Assembly (NCBI RefSeq): GCF_016864015.1
Contig: NZ_CP045067.1
Coordinates: forward strand, 3,172,001-3,236,000
Length of the DNA: 64,000 nucleotides
Direction: 5' to 3'
Origin: Lacinutrix sp. WUR7
GTDB lineage: Bacteria > Bacteroidota > Bacteroidia > Flavobacteriales > Flavobacteriaceae
The notes under the pieces are model-generated. The model ran no database searches and was not told where the DNA came from. It worked only from the letters and a program-made list of their open reading frames with translations. Below are positions 8,153-16,576 of the stretch, in pieces (position 1 is the stretch's first letter; the number at the start of each line of letters is the position of its first letter). The position numbers and the translations under genes were made by a program.

Positions 8153-8719
8153 ATGAAAAAACTATTACTAATTACTATGATTTCCGTCATCGGATTTACA
8201 AAAGCACTTGCACAAGACATTGAATTTGGCGCTAAACTTGTCATTAATTATGCGAACCTATACGGAGATTATGATGGGGACGATAGCGGCGTAACCAGCC
8301 TAATTAATTTTGGAGTTATGTCTGAAATACACATCAATGAAAAATTCTCCTTTCAACCAGAAATCATGTATTCTATGCAAGGATTTAGTACTGGAAATGG
8401 CAATGATGACCTGGTAAATTTAAATTATTTGAATGTACCCTTAATGGGGAAATACTACATCACCAAAGGTTTTAGTGTAGAGGCTGGTCCGCAAATAGGA
8501 TTTTTACTTTCAGCGAAAAACGATGGCGAAGATGTGAAAAGCAGTTTTAAAGGTTTAGATTTTGGAGTGAACTTCGGATTGGGTTACAAACTAGAAAACG
8601 GTTTAAACTTTGGCGCTCGTTATAACTTAGGAGTATCTAATATCAATGATGTGGATGGTTCTTCAGATACGTTCAGAAATGGTGTAGCACAAGTATCTAT
8701 TGGCTATTTCTTCTTATAA
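8153..8719 (+). CDS. Outer-membrane beta-barrel (PorT-like) protein, 188 aa
   Basis: A signal peptide (residues 1-20, ending TKALAQ) is followed by a small barrel with alternating aromatic/polar strands: FSFQPEIMYSMQGF, LNYLNVPLMGKYYI, FSVEAGPQIGFLLSA, FGVNFGLGYKLENG, GARYNLGVSNI and the C-terminal QVSIGYFFL ending in an aromatic residue. These blocks are characteristic of the PorT/outer-membrane beta-barrel 2 family of Bacteroidota. The family covers many small OMPs of unknown role; members are not necessarily components of T9SS. The gene is followed by a separate Crp-type regulator gene. Confidence 0.75.
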   Translation: MKKLLLITMISVIGFTKALAQDIEFGAKLVINYANLYGDYDGDDSGVTSLINFGVMSEIHINEKFSFQPEIMYSMQGFSTGNGNDDLVNLNYLNVPLMGKYYITKGFSVEAGPQIGFLLSAKNDGEDVKSSFKGLDFGVNFGLGYKLENGLNFGARYNLGVSNINDVDGSSDTFRNGVAQVSIGYFFL

Positions 8720-8858
8720 AACAAAATAGCCTTACTGTTTTTAGAGCATACAAAATTGGTTCGCATGGCAACATGTAGAACCATTTTTTTTAATGCATAT
8801 ATGCCTATATCTAAATAAAAAAGGGATTCTTAGATTCTAATTATTTACCTTTATATCT

Positions 8859-9458
8859 ATGATGGAGGTACCCAATTTTAAAAAACATATTATAGAAAAA
8901 TGCGGATTATCGGAAACCGAATTCACGCAGATAGCACCTTTTATTAAAACAAAGAAAGTTTCTAAAAACGATTTCCTTTTACAACAAGGTGAAATCTGTT
9001 CGCATTCCTTTTTTGTAGAACAAGGCGTGTTGCGTTTTTATGCTTTAAATGAAGAAGGCAAAGAAAGCATTCTACAATTCGCATCCGAAAATTGGATTGT
9101 TAGCGATCGCGGAAGCGTCTTCTTTCAAGAACCTTCTACATACTATATCGATGCGATTGAAGATACGCTAACCATAATGCTAGACGAAGATTTTGTGAAT
9201 CGTGTAGTTCAAATAAATCCGGATTTTAGAAAACAAAACGAAAATTTACTACAAAACCACATTCGACATTTGTACAAACGCATCAGTTTGTTATTGGGAG
9301 CTTCCGCAAGAATACGCTATTTAGAATTTGTCGCCATGTATCCAGATATGCTACTTCGTGTGCCACAATGGATGATTGCTTCCTATTTAGGCATTACTCC
9401 AGAAAGCCTAAGTCGCGTTCGTAAAGCTTTAGCAGCAGAAAACTTTCCACGTAAGTGA
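8859..9458 (+). CDS. Crp/Fnr-family transcriptional regulator
   Basis: The protein has 199 aa. Residues about 25-115 form the cyclic-nucleotide-binding-like jelly roll (LLQQGEICSHSFFVEQGVLR, GKESILQF), and about 150-199 form the DNA-binding end (PQWMIASYLGITPESLSRVR). This is the short Bacteroidota Crp/Fnr form, in which the effector-binding residues are not well conserved and the ligand is often unknown. No iron-sulfur cysteines typical of Fnr are visible. Its position ahead of pirin and near redox genes hints at a stress role, which is inference. Confidence 0.75.
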   Translation: MMEVPNFKKHIIEKCGLSETEFTQIAPFIKTKKVSKNDFLLQQGEICSHSFFVEQGVLRFYALNEEGKESILQFASENWIVSDRGSVFFQEPSTYYIDAIEDTLTIMLDEDFVNRVVQINPDFRKQNENLLQNHIRHLYKRISLLLGASARIRYLEFVAMYPDMLLRVPQWMIASYLGITPESLSRVRKALAAENFPRK

Positions 9459-9564
9459 TATAAAAACAGTTATAATTTCTAAAAATGCACTTCTTATCAT
9501 AGGTCAATGCACAACTTTTAGACTTGCTGTAATTTTACAGTAATTAAAAGAAAGGAAATATATC

Positions 9565-9665
9565 ATGAGAGATTTAGATAATGCATTAGAACTCCAAGTA
9601 GCAAATAACTTCAATTAATTAGTAAAGCAGGTCACGGCGATTTCAAACGCAACGACAAGCTTTGA
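9565..9665 (+). other. Possible frameshifted mini-ORF or gene remnant before pirin
   Basis: ATG 9565 opens a 17-codon ORF (RDLDNALELQVANNFN) ending at 9618. The next frame continues as ISKAGHGDFKRNDKL with a stop at 9665. A single frameshift near 9613-9618 would join the two into a 33-aa peptide, which looks like a decayed or very short gene. I do not recognise the family. It could equally be untranslated leader for pirin. Confidence 0.25.
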
Positions 9666-9707
9666 ATATGTATAATTAAAAGATTACCGCTTTCGCGGAA
9701 AAATATT

Positions 9708-10580
9708 ATGAAAACAAAAACAATAGAAAAAGTAACCCGACCGGGAACACCACATTATGTTGGTGACGGATTTAGAGTACACAATTTTATTCCGGGAACA
9801 TCGACCATGCAACGTATGGATCCATTTATTATGTTGGATTATAATTCCAAATTCAACTTCCCAGCAACCGACAAACCAAAAGGTGTTGGCGTACATCCGC
9901 ATCGCGGTTTTGAAACCGTAACCATTGCTTATAAAGGTCGCGTGCAACATGATGATAGTTCTGGTGGTGGCGGTATTATTGGGGAAGGTGATGTACAATG
10001 GATGACTGCAGCTTCTGGTGTTTTGCATAAAGAATTTCATGAAACCGAATGGAGCAAAACAGGTGGCGAATTCCAGATGGTACAATTGTGGGTAAATCTT
10101 CCTGCAAAAGATAAAATGAGCACACCAAAATACCAAGCGATTGCTAATGCAGAAATCGTGAAAGTGTCCTTACCAGAAAATGCTGGCGAAGTCGAAGTTA
10201 TTGCTGGAGAGTTTCAAGGAAATAAAGGTGCGGCATCTACATTTTCACCGATTAATATGTTTAATGTGAAATTGAAAAAAGGAGGGAAGACGCAGTTATC
10301 TTTTCCTGAAAACTATACCACAGCCATTTTAATGGTAGAAGGTGCAGCAAAAGTGAATGATGCTATCGAGGCACCAGAAGATCATTTTGTAATGTTTAAA
10401 AATGACGGCGAAACCTTTACGGTAGAAGCTTTAGAAGATGCTGTAATACTAGTGTTAAGTGGCGAACCTATTAACGAACCCATTGCTGCCCACGGACCAT
10501 TTGTAATGAATACAAAAAAGGAATTGCAAGAAGCATTTCAGGATTTTAATACTGGTAAATTTGGGTATTTAGAAGATTAA
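9708..10580 (+). CDS. Pirin family protein
   Basis: This is a 290-aa cytoplasmic bicupin. The N-terminal cupin carries the pirin signature HPHRGFETVTI with the downstream GRVQHDDSSG, the metal-binding histidines of pirin, and SGVLHKEFHE supplies further ligands. The C-terminal cupin (AILMVEGAAKVND) is degenerate, as is usual. Pirins bind Fe/Mn; some have quercetinase activity and others act as redox-sensitive transcription cofactors. The physiological role here is open. A terminator at 10591-10620 follows, and the short GNAT gene starts just after it. Confidence 0.85.
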   Translation: MKTKTIEKVTRPGTPHYVGDGFRVHNFIPGTSTMQRMDPFIMLDYNSKFNFPATDKPKGVGVHPHRGFETVTIAYKGRVQHDDSSGGGGIIGEGDVQWMTAASGVLHKEFHETEWSKTGGEFQMVQLWVNLPAKDKMSTPKYQAIANAEIVKVSLPENAGEVEVIAGEFQGNKGAASTFSPINMFNVKLKKGGKTQLSFPENYTTAILMVEGAAKVNDAIEAPEDHFVMFKNDGETFTVEALEDAVILVLSGEPINEPIAAHGPFVMNTKKELQEAFQDFNTGKFGYLED

Positions 10581-10590
10581 AAAATCTTTA

Positions 10591-10620
10591 AAACAGTTCT
10601 TTTTTAGAGCTGTTTTTTTT
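10591..10620 (+). terminator. Terminator after pirin
   Basis: A 10-bp stem (AAACAGTTCT with AGAGCTGTTT, one G-T pair) and a 5-nt loop are followed by T8. It lies between pirin and the GNAT gene, so the two may be only partly co-transcribed. Confidence 0.75.
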
Positions 10621-10633
10621 ATATATTTAAAAG

Positions 10634-10951
10634 ATGAGAGAAGACTTTACAAATATTCCGCTTTATAAAAACGAAGAAAAGAAACGTTTTGAAATAGAAA
10701 TCGATGGTAGCATTGCTTTTGTTACCTATAAAGAAATAGACAACCAAGTAGCATTGGTACATACCGAAGTAGAACCCGCATTAAGTGGTCGTGGTATTGC
10801 AGGAGCACTGGTAGAAAAAACCTTACAGTATATAGAAGACCACCATAAAACAGTCTTGCCATTTTGTTCGTATGTATTGGCATACATTCAAAAGCACCCA
10901 GAAAAAAAGCGTATGGTAGACCCTAGTTTTAAGGACTACCATACGCTTTAA
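10634..10951 (+). CDS. Short GNAT-family N-acetyltransferase
   Basis: The protein has 105 aa and matches the small COG2388-type acetyltransferase fold: AFVTYKEIDNQVALVHTEVE, then the acetyl-CoA loop PALSGRGIAGALVEKTLQYI and the terminal CSYVLAYIQKHPE. Such single-domain proteins acetylate unknown small molecules or proteins. The last 14 codons contain a perfect 14-bp inverted repeat (10906-10919 with 10936-10949) that ends at the stop codon, so coding sequence and a terminator-like hairpin overlap. It often accompanies pirin and other redox genes in Flavobacteriaceae, as here. Confidence 0.8.
   Translation: MREDFTNIPLYKNEEKKRFEIEIDGSIAFVTYKEIDNQVALVHTEVEPALSGRGIAGALVEKTLQYIEDHHKTVLPFCSYVLAYIQKHPEKKRMVDPSFKDYHTL
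10906..10949. repeat. Perfect 14-bp inverted repeat inside the 3' end of the GNAT gene
   Basis: AAAGCGTATGGTAG (10906-10919) is exactly complementary to 10936-10949, with a 16-nt loop. The right arm runs into the TAA. There is no long T-tract on the plus strand (AAATCTTTG follows), so it could be a transcript-end stabiliser, or a terminator acting on the minus strand, where it reads into T-rich DNA. It sits between convergent genes. Confidence 0.7.
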
Positions 10952-11021
10952 ATCTTTGTTCTACATCACATATATGATGGAAGAAAAATGGATTTCTATT
11001 CGCTATTAAGCACTAAAAATA

Positions 11022-11888
11022 TTATTCCTTTTTAGCAGCGCCACCTTTAAATTTATAGGTAACACCAATATTAATTCCGAAAGAAGAATACGGTACTTTT
11101 TGCGCTAGTTTTTTAGACGAATCGGTATTGTCATGATCCAGACTATCTACATAAGTAGTTTCCTTATTATAACCAGCAGGTAAATTATCTAAAGAATAAA
11201 AACCAGAAACTGCAACCGTACCATCAGGTAAAACAATATCGGTATTAAATTCTGAAAGTTCCGAGTCTTTTCGTTTTAAGCTAATCCCGTAATATTCTGC
11301 TTCCGCAAAAATACTAAAGTGATCACTTAAGTCGTATTTATAACCAAGAGCAGCAATAAAACCTAAAGGAAACTGTCCGTGAAAATCTTCTTTGTAATTC
11401 GTTTCCGAGTACGATCCTAACGGTACACCAAAGGCATCGGCTTCATCTTGAGTAAATACCGTTTTATCGTATACAACAGCTTCTGTTTTACCACCTATTT
11501 TTATTAAAGCACCAAAACGACCGTAAATATTATTGGTAAATCTGTAGACTATAGAAGCAGATCCTCCAAAAGCACGTGCTCTAGCAACGGCATCTACCTC
11601 TCTATTTGGTAAATCCACTTCAGAGATAGTTTGATCGGTACCAAGTAAATACCCTAATCCTATTTCTGCTCCAAAAGAAGGACCAAAGAAATACGTTCCC
11701 CTTAATTGAAAATTGGCGCCTTCACCAAAACTACCATAACTGTTTTCTGTTTCCGAAATATTAACGGTTTCTCCTAATTTCATTCCAGCACTTCCTAAGG
11801 CATATCCAGAACTCACCGAAACCTGAAATTGCGCAAAAGATATTGTGCTTATAAACAATGCTGTCCATACTATCACTAAATGTTTCAT
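11022..11888 (-). CDS. Outer-membrane beta-barrel protein, 288 aa
   Basis: A signal peptide (residues 1-19, ISTISFAQ) is followed by a barrel of about ten strands, with segments such as NFQLRGTYFFGPSFGAEIGL, SASIVYRFTNNIYGRFGALI, FPLGFIAALGYKYDLSDHFS and SIFAEAEYYGISLKRKDSE. The C-terminal strand is SFGINIGVTYKFKGG, followed by a short basic/acidic tail. It resembles general OmpA-like or DUF-type barrels of Flavobacteriia without a clear subfamily. The role is unknown; it is likely a structural or small-solute outer-membrane protein. The neighbouring minus-strand gene (12090-12980) also encodes an OMP, but the 200-bp gap argues for separate units. Confidence 0.65.
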   Translation of the reverse strand: MKHLVIVWTALFISTISFAQFQVSVSSGYALGSAGMKLGETVNISETENSYGSFGEGANFQLRGTYFFGPSFGAEIGLGYLLGTDQTISEVDLPNREVDAVARARAFGGSASIVYRFTNNIYGRFGALIKIGGKTEAVVYDKTVFTQDEADAFGVPLGSYSETNYKEDFHGQFPLGFIAALGYKYDLSDHFSIFAEAEYYGISLKRKDSELSEFNTDIVLPDGTVAVSGFYSLDNLPAGYNKETTYVDSLDHDNTDSSKKLAQKVPYSSFGINIGVTYKFKGGAAKKE

Positions 11889-12089
11889 AACTTTTTATTT
11901 GGTAGTATAAATGTATAAAAAAGTAGGAGAATGGGAAATGATTTAAAGTTAATTTTAAGGGAAAATATGTTGGGGTTTTTTTGGGGTGGGATTTTGTGCT
12001 TTTACATAATACTTAGCGAACAATAAGAACGTAGATAGCACCTATTTCATACTATGTAAATGCAATGCTCCTTTTGTCTATTTGTAGCT

Positions 12090-12980
12090 TTAAAGTTTCA
12101 ACCGAATCCCAGTTCGTAAATACAGCGTATTCGAATTGTCTAGATCGATAATATCGTCTCTGTTTTTATCTCTTAAATGCACCGAATTACTCAAAATGTA
12201 GGAAGTCCGTGCATAAAATTGCAAATGTTTTGTAAAATGAAACTCGTATTGCAATCCGCTTAATATTAAAGACATATTTACACTTTCGGCCACCACAGCA
12301 TCATTTACAAGCACACCACGTTGTAGGTTGGCTGTAAATCCGTCTAAATCTGCATAGGCTTTTAGTCGGTGTTTTGCAGAAATATGATATTGCAAATTCG
12401 TTTTAGGAATCCCAACATTATACGACCATTTGGGATGAAACTTTCTATAATAACTAATAAAAGGTAGTGGATATGGAAAACCACGATTCCCGGAATACGA
12501 CGCGCCTATAATAAGTCGCCACGGTTTCTTAACGTCTTCGCTTTCTTTTTTATTCTTTATAAATACTACCACTCCGGAAAGTATGACATCTTCCAAAGAC
12601 AAACTCGTTCCTGATAAATTGGTACTAAATCCAGGAGATAATCGTGCGCCTAAACGCCAATCGTTCTTTAAAGGTTTGGTGTATCCCATATTAATATCCA
12701 ACGACTGAAAATCGCTAAGTTGCTCTTTATCGTATGGAAAATCCTCGCCATCCATTCGCAAATTAAAATTGCTATAATCTAATCCTAAAAACAAATACTC
12801 TTTTTCGTTTTTCAGTTTAATAGGCACGTTGAATAGGGCTCTAACTCTGGTATATTCTACATTCGAATTTCCTGCAGGAAGTATGGTGTAGTCTATCTTG
12901 GCTAAATCGCCCAATTGCGAAAAACTATAATTTGTAATACTTATAACAATGAGAAAACATAAATATTTTATGCTTTTCAT
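12090..12980 (-). CDS. DUF6268-family outer-membrane protein, 296 aa
   Basis: Signal peptide residues 1-21 end in NYSFSQ. The mature part begins with a DYTILPAGNSNVEYTRVRAL segment and continues through strands including FLGLDYSNFNLRMD, LNMGYTKPLKNDWRLGARLS, FPYPLPFISYYRKFHPKWSY and SYNVGIPKTNLQYHIS, ending in LYLRTGIRLKL. A second protein of the same family is encoded at 36185-37084 with the same block order (YKIIPNSKD, GLNYTH, NFYPLVSYSSQVNEKFRYEI). I assign both to DUF6268 by these shared blocks. The family's function is not established. The gene appears monocistronic. Confidence 0.65.
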   Translation of the reverse strand: MKSIKYLCFLIVISITNYSFSQLGDLAKIDYTILPAGNSNVEYTRVRALFNVPIKLKNEKEYLFLGLDYSNFNLRMDGEDFPYDKEQLSDFQSLDINMGYTKPLKNDWRLGARLSPGFSTNLSGTSLSLEDVILSGVVVFIKNKKESEDVKKPWRLIIGASYSGNRGFPYPLPFISYYRKFHPKWSYNVGIPKTNLQYHISAKHRLKAYADLDGFTANLQRGVLVNDAVVAESVNMSLILSGLQYEFHFTKHLQFYARTSYILSNSVHLRDKNRDDIIDLDNSNTLYLRTGIRLKL

Positions 12981-13277
12981 ATTTTTTCTAGTCGATTTAT
13001 GATTATACTTTTTGAACGGAATGATAAATGGATTTTATTTAATCTTGGTGGTTATTAAATGGCATTAGTCGAGAAAGGCTAAAATTCCTTTCGGTAAAGG
13101 TATAACAATAAAGACACTTATAAATTTAGGGAAACTGCAAATTTTGTAATCCAATCCAAAAATCCCATCGATAAAACAAGGCTTTTGGTATAGACAATTC
13201 CCGCAAACATCTATTACTGTTTTATAATAGTAGGTATAATTTCATCTTTGAAGTGTTAAATCTAAACACTCAAAAAA

Positions 13278-14609
13278 ATGAAATTATATCTAATCCTTGC
13301 AAGTCTATTCTTCGTGCAGTTCACTTTTGCCCAAGATACTACTGCAGCAACAACACCAAAAGTATGGTCGTTACAAGATTGCATCAGCTATGCCATAGAA
13401 AATAACATCACGATTAAAGATGCCGTCTTAAATAAAAGTATTGCCGAAATAGATTATAGCAAAGCGAAATCGTCTAGACTGCCTAATTTATTTGGTAGTG
13501 CTTCTCAAAATTTTTCTAGCGGAAATACCATCGATCCTATTACTAGCAATTATGTAACCGATCAAATAAACAGTACCAATGTTGGTATAAATAGTTCGGT
13601 GACTTTATTTCAAGGGAACCAATTGAACAATCAGATTAAACAAAACAAACTGTTCTTAGAGCAAAGTGTTTTTCAAGAAGAAGTAGAAAAAAATAACATT
13701 GTTTTAAATATCTTAGAAGTGTATTTACAAACGCTTTATAGTAAAGAAAGTATCGCTATTGCGGAAAACAATGTAACAGCTTCCGAAAAAGAAGTAGAAA
13801 GAGCAAAAGCACGTTTAGATGCGGGAACGATTGCTTTAAGTGATTATACCGAAGCGCAAAGCCAAGCTGCGACGAACAAATACAATGTGATTGCTGCTAA
13901 AAACGATTACCAACAATATATCATTCAGCTAAAACAATTATTAGAATTATCTCCTTTAGAAGATTTAGAGATTCAAACCATTGATGAAAACATGGATTTA
14001 GTAAATCTAGAATTGGATAAAATGAAAGTTTATACCAATGCGCTTGGTTTTCTTCCAGAAATACAATCTAGTATTTTAAATATTGAAGCCAACAAGAAAG
14101 AATTAGATATTGCTAAAGGTGCTTATTTACCAACCTTATCCTTATCTGGTAGTATTGGTTCTGGTTACACTAGTGTTAATGATAATACATTCTCCGATCA
14201 GTTTGACATTAATTTCAATCAGAAAATTGGGCTATCTTTAAGTGTTCCAATATTCAATAGAAACCAAACCAAAGCAGCGGTTAAAACGGCGAACATCAAT
14301 ATTGAAAAAGCCGAAATTCAAAAGCAAAGCACAGAAAAAGAAATCTATAAAAAAGTAGAAACGGCGTATCAAAATGCAGTATCAGCTCAAGAGCAAGTAA
14401 TTGCTTCGGAAGCTTCCAAAATAGCAGCAGAGCAATCGTATAAACTAGCACAAAAGAAATATGAGTTAGGTGCTTTAAGTACTACTGATTTAGTGATTAG
14501 TCAAAATACATTTACCAATGCACAGCAAAACTATTTACAATCGAAATACTTAAACATTTTATACCACCAATTATTACAATTTTATCAAGGAAACGACATT
14601 AAACTTTAA
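13278..14609 (+). CDS. tolC: TolC-family outer-membrane channel, first gene of efflux operon
   Basis: The protein has 443 aa with a signal peptide (residues 1-18, ending FTFAQ). Two homologous helical halves carry the TolC pattern: WSLQDCISYAIENNITIKDA at the N-terminus, then VSLSVPIFNRNQTKAAVKT-like midpoint strands (LSLSVPIFN) and long coiled helices rich in Ala, Glu and Gln. It forms the outer-membrane exit duct for the MacAB-like transporter encoded immediately downstream (12-bp gap). The upstream DNA shows CATCTTTG near 13243 as a near match to the -7 element, preceded by an AATAGTAGG block also found at the 37.2-kb promoter. The tolC symbol is used for the family, not proven orthology. 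Confidence 0.85.
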   Translation: MKLYLILASLFFVQFTFAQDTTAATTPKVWSLQDCISYAIENNITIKDAVLNKSIAEIDYSKAKSSRLPNLFGSASQNFSSGNTIDPITSNYVTDQINSTNVGINSSVTLFQGNQLNNQIKQNKLFLEQSVFQEEVEKNNIVLNILEVYLQTLYSKESIAIAENNVTASEKEVERAKARLDAGTIALSDYTEAQSQAATNKYNVIAAKNDYQQYIIQLKQLLELSPLEDLEIQTIDENMDLVNLELDKMKVYTNALGFLPEIQSSILNIEANKKELDIAKGAYLPTLSLSGSIGSGYTSVNDNTFSDQFDINFNQKIGLSLSVPIFNRNQTKAAVKTANINIEKAEIQKQSTEKEIYKKVETAYQNAVSAQEQVIASEASKIAAEQSYKLAQKKYELGALSTTDLVISQNTFTNAQQNYLQSKYLNILYHQLLQFYQGNDIKL

Positions 14610-14620
14610 TCAATTTAATC

Positions 14621-15826
14621 ATGAAAAATAAAAAGAAAATCATAATAGGAAGCATCGTATTAGTCGTACTTGCTATTGTAGCATACAGTTTTTTAAAAGG
14701 CGAAGGAGCTGTAATCATAGAAGCAAAAACGGTTGTTGCTAAAAAAGCAAATGTAACGACCATGGTCACCGCAACAGGAACTATGGAACCAATAACACAA
14801 GTAGAAGTGGGTACTCAGGTTTCTGGTGTTGTAGAGAAAATATATGTAGATTATAACAGTGTGGTGACGGAAGGTCAATTAATTGCAGAATTGGATAAAA
14901 CGAATTTAAATGCTGCTAAAACCCAAGCACAGGCCGTTTATGATAATGCATTAAGTCAAAAAAACTACATGAAAACGATTTACGACAGACAAAAGACGTT
15001 GTATGACAATCAAGTCATTAGTAAATCTGATTTTGATGATGCTCAATTTAATTATCAAACCGCAGTGGGCACCGTAACGCAACGTTACTCAGACCTACAG
15101 CAAGCTAGAACCAATTTAGAGTATGCCAATATATACTCGCCTATCAACGGAGTGGTATTGTCTAGAGCCATAGACGAAGGGCAAACCGTAGCAGCAAGTT
15201 TAAGTACACCAACGTTATTTACAATTGCTCAAGATTTAAAAGAAATGCAAGTAGAGGCCGATGTAGATGAAGCTGATATAGGACAAGTTAAAGAGGGGCA
15301 ACGTGTAGAGTTTACCGTAGATGCTTATATAGGTGAAACCTTTCAGGGAGAAGTAACACAAGTACGTTTAGACCCAACAGTGACTTCAAGTGTAGTAACG
15401 TATATTGTTGTTATTAAGGCGGATAACCCAGACTTAAAACTTAAACCAGGATTAACAGCAACCATTTCAATTTTTACTTTAGAATTAAATGATGTGTTAA
15501 CGGCTGAAGCCAAAGCCATCAACTTTAAACCAGAAAGAGAAATCCTAAGCGCGTATAACCAACAACACCAGTTAGCGGAGAATACGAGTGAGCGCTCTAG
15601 AGAAGCAACCGCCCTATGGGTATTGGGATCTGATGGATCAATAACTCCAAAAATCGTGACACTTGGTGCGAGTGACGGAGTCAATGTAGAGATATTAAGC
15701 GGTGTTTCGGCAGGAGAAAAATTAGTGTACAGTTTGGAAGGTGTTAGTAAATCTGAAGTAAAAACAGCAGAAAAAAGCGAAAGTCCATTTATGCCAACAA
15801 CAACAAGAGGTGGAGGAAAAAGATAA
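14621..15826 (+). CDS. macA: MacA-like periplasmic adaptor (HlyD/RND MFP family)
   Basis: The protein has 401 aa. A single N-terminal membrane anchor (residues 6-25, IIIGSIVLVVLAIVAYSFL) is followed by a lipoyl-type half-motif (GTMEPITQVEVGTQVSGVVE), an alpha-hairpin (about 90-150), the second half (IYSPINGVVLSRAIDEGQTV) and beta-barrel and membrane-proximal domains. This arrangement is that of MacA/YknX-type adaptors, which couple an ABC transporter to TolC. It ends with a Gly/Arg-rich tail. The ATPase gene starts 4 bp after its stop. Confidence 0.85.
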   Translation: MKNKKKIIIGSIVLVVLAIVAYSFLKGEGAVIIEAKTVVAKKANVTTMVTATGTMEPITQVEVGTQVSGVVEKIYVDYNSVVTEGQLIAELDKTNLNAAKTQAQAVYDNALSQKNYMKTIYDRQKTLYDNQVISKSDFDDAQFNYQTAVGTVTQRYSDLQQARTNLEYANIYSPINGVVLSRAIDEGQTVAASLSTPTLFTIAQDLKEMQVEADVDEADIGQVKEGQRVEFTVDAYIGETFQGEVTQVRLDPTVTSSVVTYIVVIKADNPDLKLKPGLTATISIFTLELNDVLTAEAKAINFKPEREILSAYNQQHQLAENTSERSREATALWVLGSDGSITPKIVTLGASDGVNVEILSGVSAGEKLVYSLEGVSKSEVKTAEKSESPFMPTTTRGGGKR

Positions 15827-15830
15827 TACG

Positions 15831-16571
15831 ATGAGCAAAGAAATCATAAAAATAGAAAACCTTAAACGTGAGTTTACCATGGGCTCCGAAACGGTTCATG
15901 CGTTAAGAGGTATTTCCTTTGACATAAAGGAAGGCGAATTTGTTACCATCATGGGATCGAGTGGATCTGGTAAAAGTACCATGTTAAATATCTTAGGGTG
16001 TTTAGATCAACCTACTTCGGGACTTTATGAAATTGACGGCATAAATATAAAAAACCTAAGTAGAAATGAATTGGCAACCATCAGAAACGAAAAAATAGGC
16101 TTTATTTTTCAATCGTACAATTTATTAGCTAGAACATCGGCTATTGAAAATGTAGAATTACCACTGTTATACAATAGTAAAGTTTCTACAGAAGAACGTA
16201 GAGAGCGTGCTATTGAAGCTTTAAAAAAAGTTGGACTCGGAGAACGTTTACATCATACACCAGCACAACTTTCTGGTGGACAGCAACAACGTGTTGCCAT
16301 TGCTAGATCTTTGGTGAACAATCCTGTTATGATTTTAGCAGATGAAGCTACAGGAAACTTAGACACACGAACTGCCTACGAAATTATGTCCATTTTTCAA
16401 GAGTTAAACAAACAAGGTATTACTATCGCTTTTGTAACACACGAACCAGATATTGCATCTTTTAGCAAAAGAACCATCGTATTAAAAGACGGAGAGATAA
16501 TGCAGGATTACCAAAACCACCAGATACTTTCAGCTGTAGAAGAATTAGCAAAATTACCTAAAAAAGACTAA
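15831..16571 (+). CDS. MacB-like ABC transporter ATPase
   Basis: This 246-aa ATPase belongs to the LolD/MacB lineage. Walker A is GSSGSGKST (residues about 42-50), the Q-loop is FIFQSYNLL, the signature is LSGGQQQR, and Walker B is [12 protein letters not shown], followed by the H-loop THEPD. I chose ATG 15831, 4 bp after the adaptor's stop, over an upstream GTG at 15810 that lies inside the adaptor gene. In E. coli MacB the ATPase and permease are one protein, whereas here they are split into two genes, which is common in Gram-positives and Bacteroidota. It energises export of a peptide, lipid or antibiotic. Confidence 0.88.
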   Translation: MSKEIIKIENLKREFTMGSETVHALRGISFDIKEGEFVTIMGSSGSGKSTMLNILGCLDQPTSGLYEIDGINIKNLSRNELATIRNEKIGFIFQSYNLLARTSAIENVELPLLYNSKVSTEERRERAIEALKKVGLGERLHHTPAQLSGGQQQRVAIARSLVNNPVMILADEATGNLDTRTAYEIMSIFQELNKQGITIAFVTHEPDIASFSKRTIVLKDGEIMQDYQNHQILSAVEELAKLPKKD

Positions 16572-16576
16572 GTGTT

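Noticed and set aside
9687-9698. Small CCGC-TTTC-GCGG hairpin before pirin
   Set aside because: Too short to call a regulatory or mobile element, although short GC-rich dyads of this sort recur in Flavobacteriaceae.
15810-15830. Earlier GTG start of the MacB-like ATPase
   Set aside because: It lies inside the adaptor gene; ATG 15831 is 4 bp after the adaptor stop and begins with the usual family sequence.
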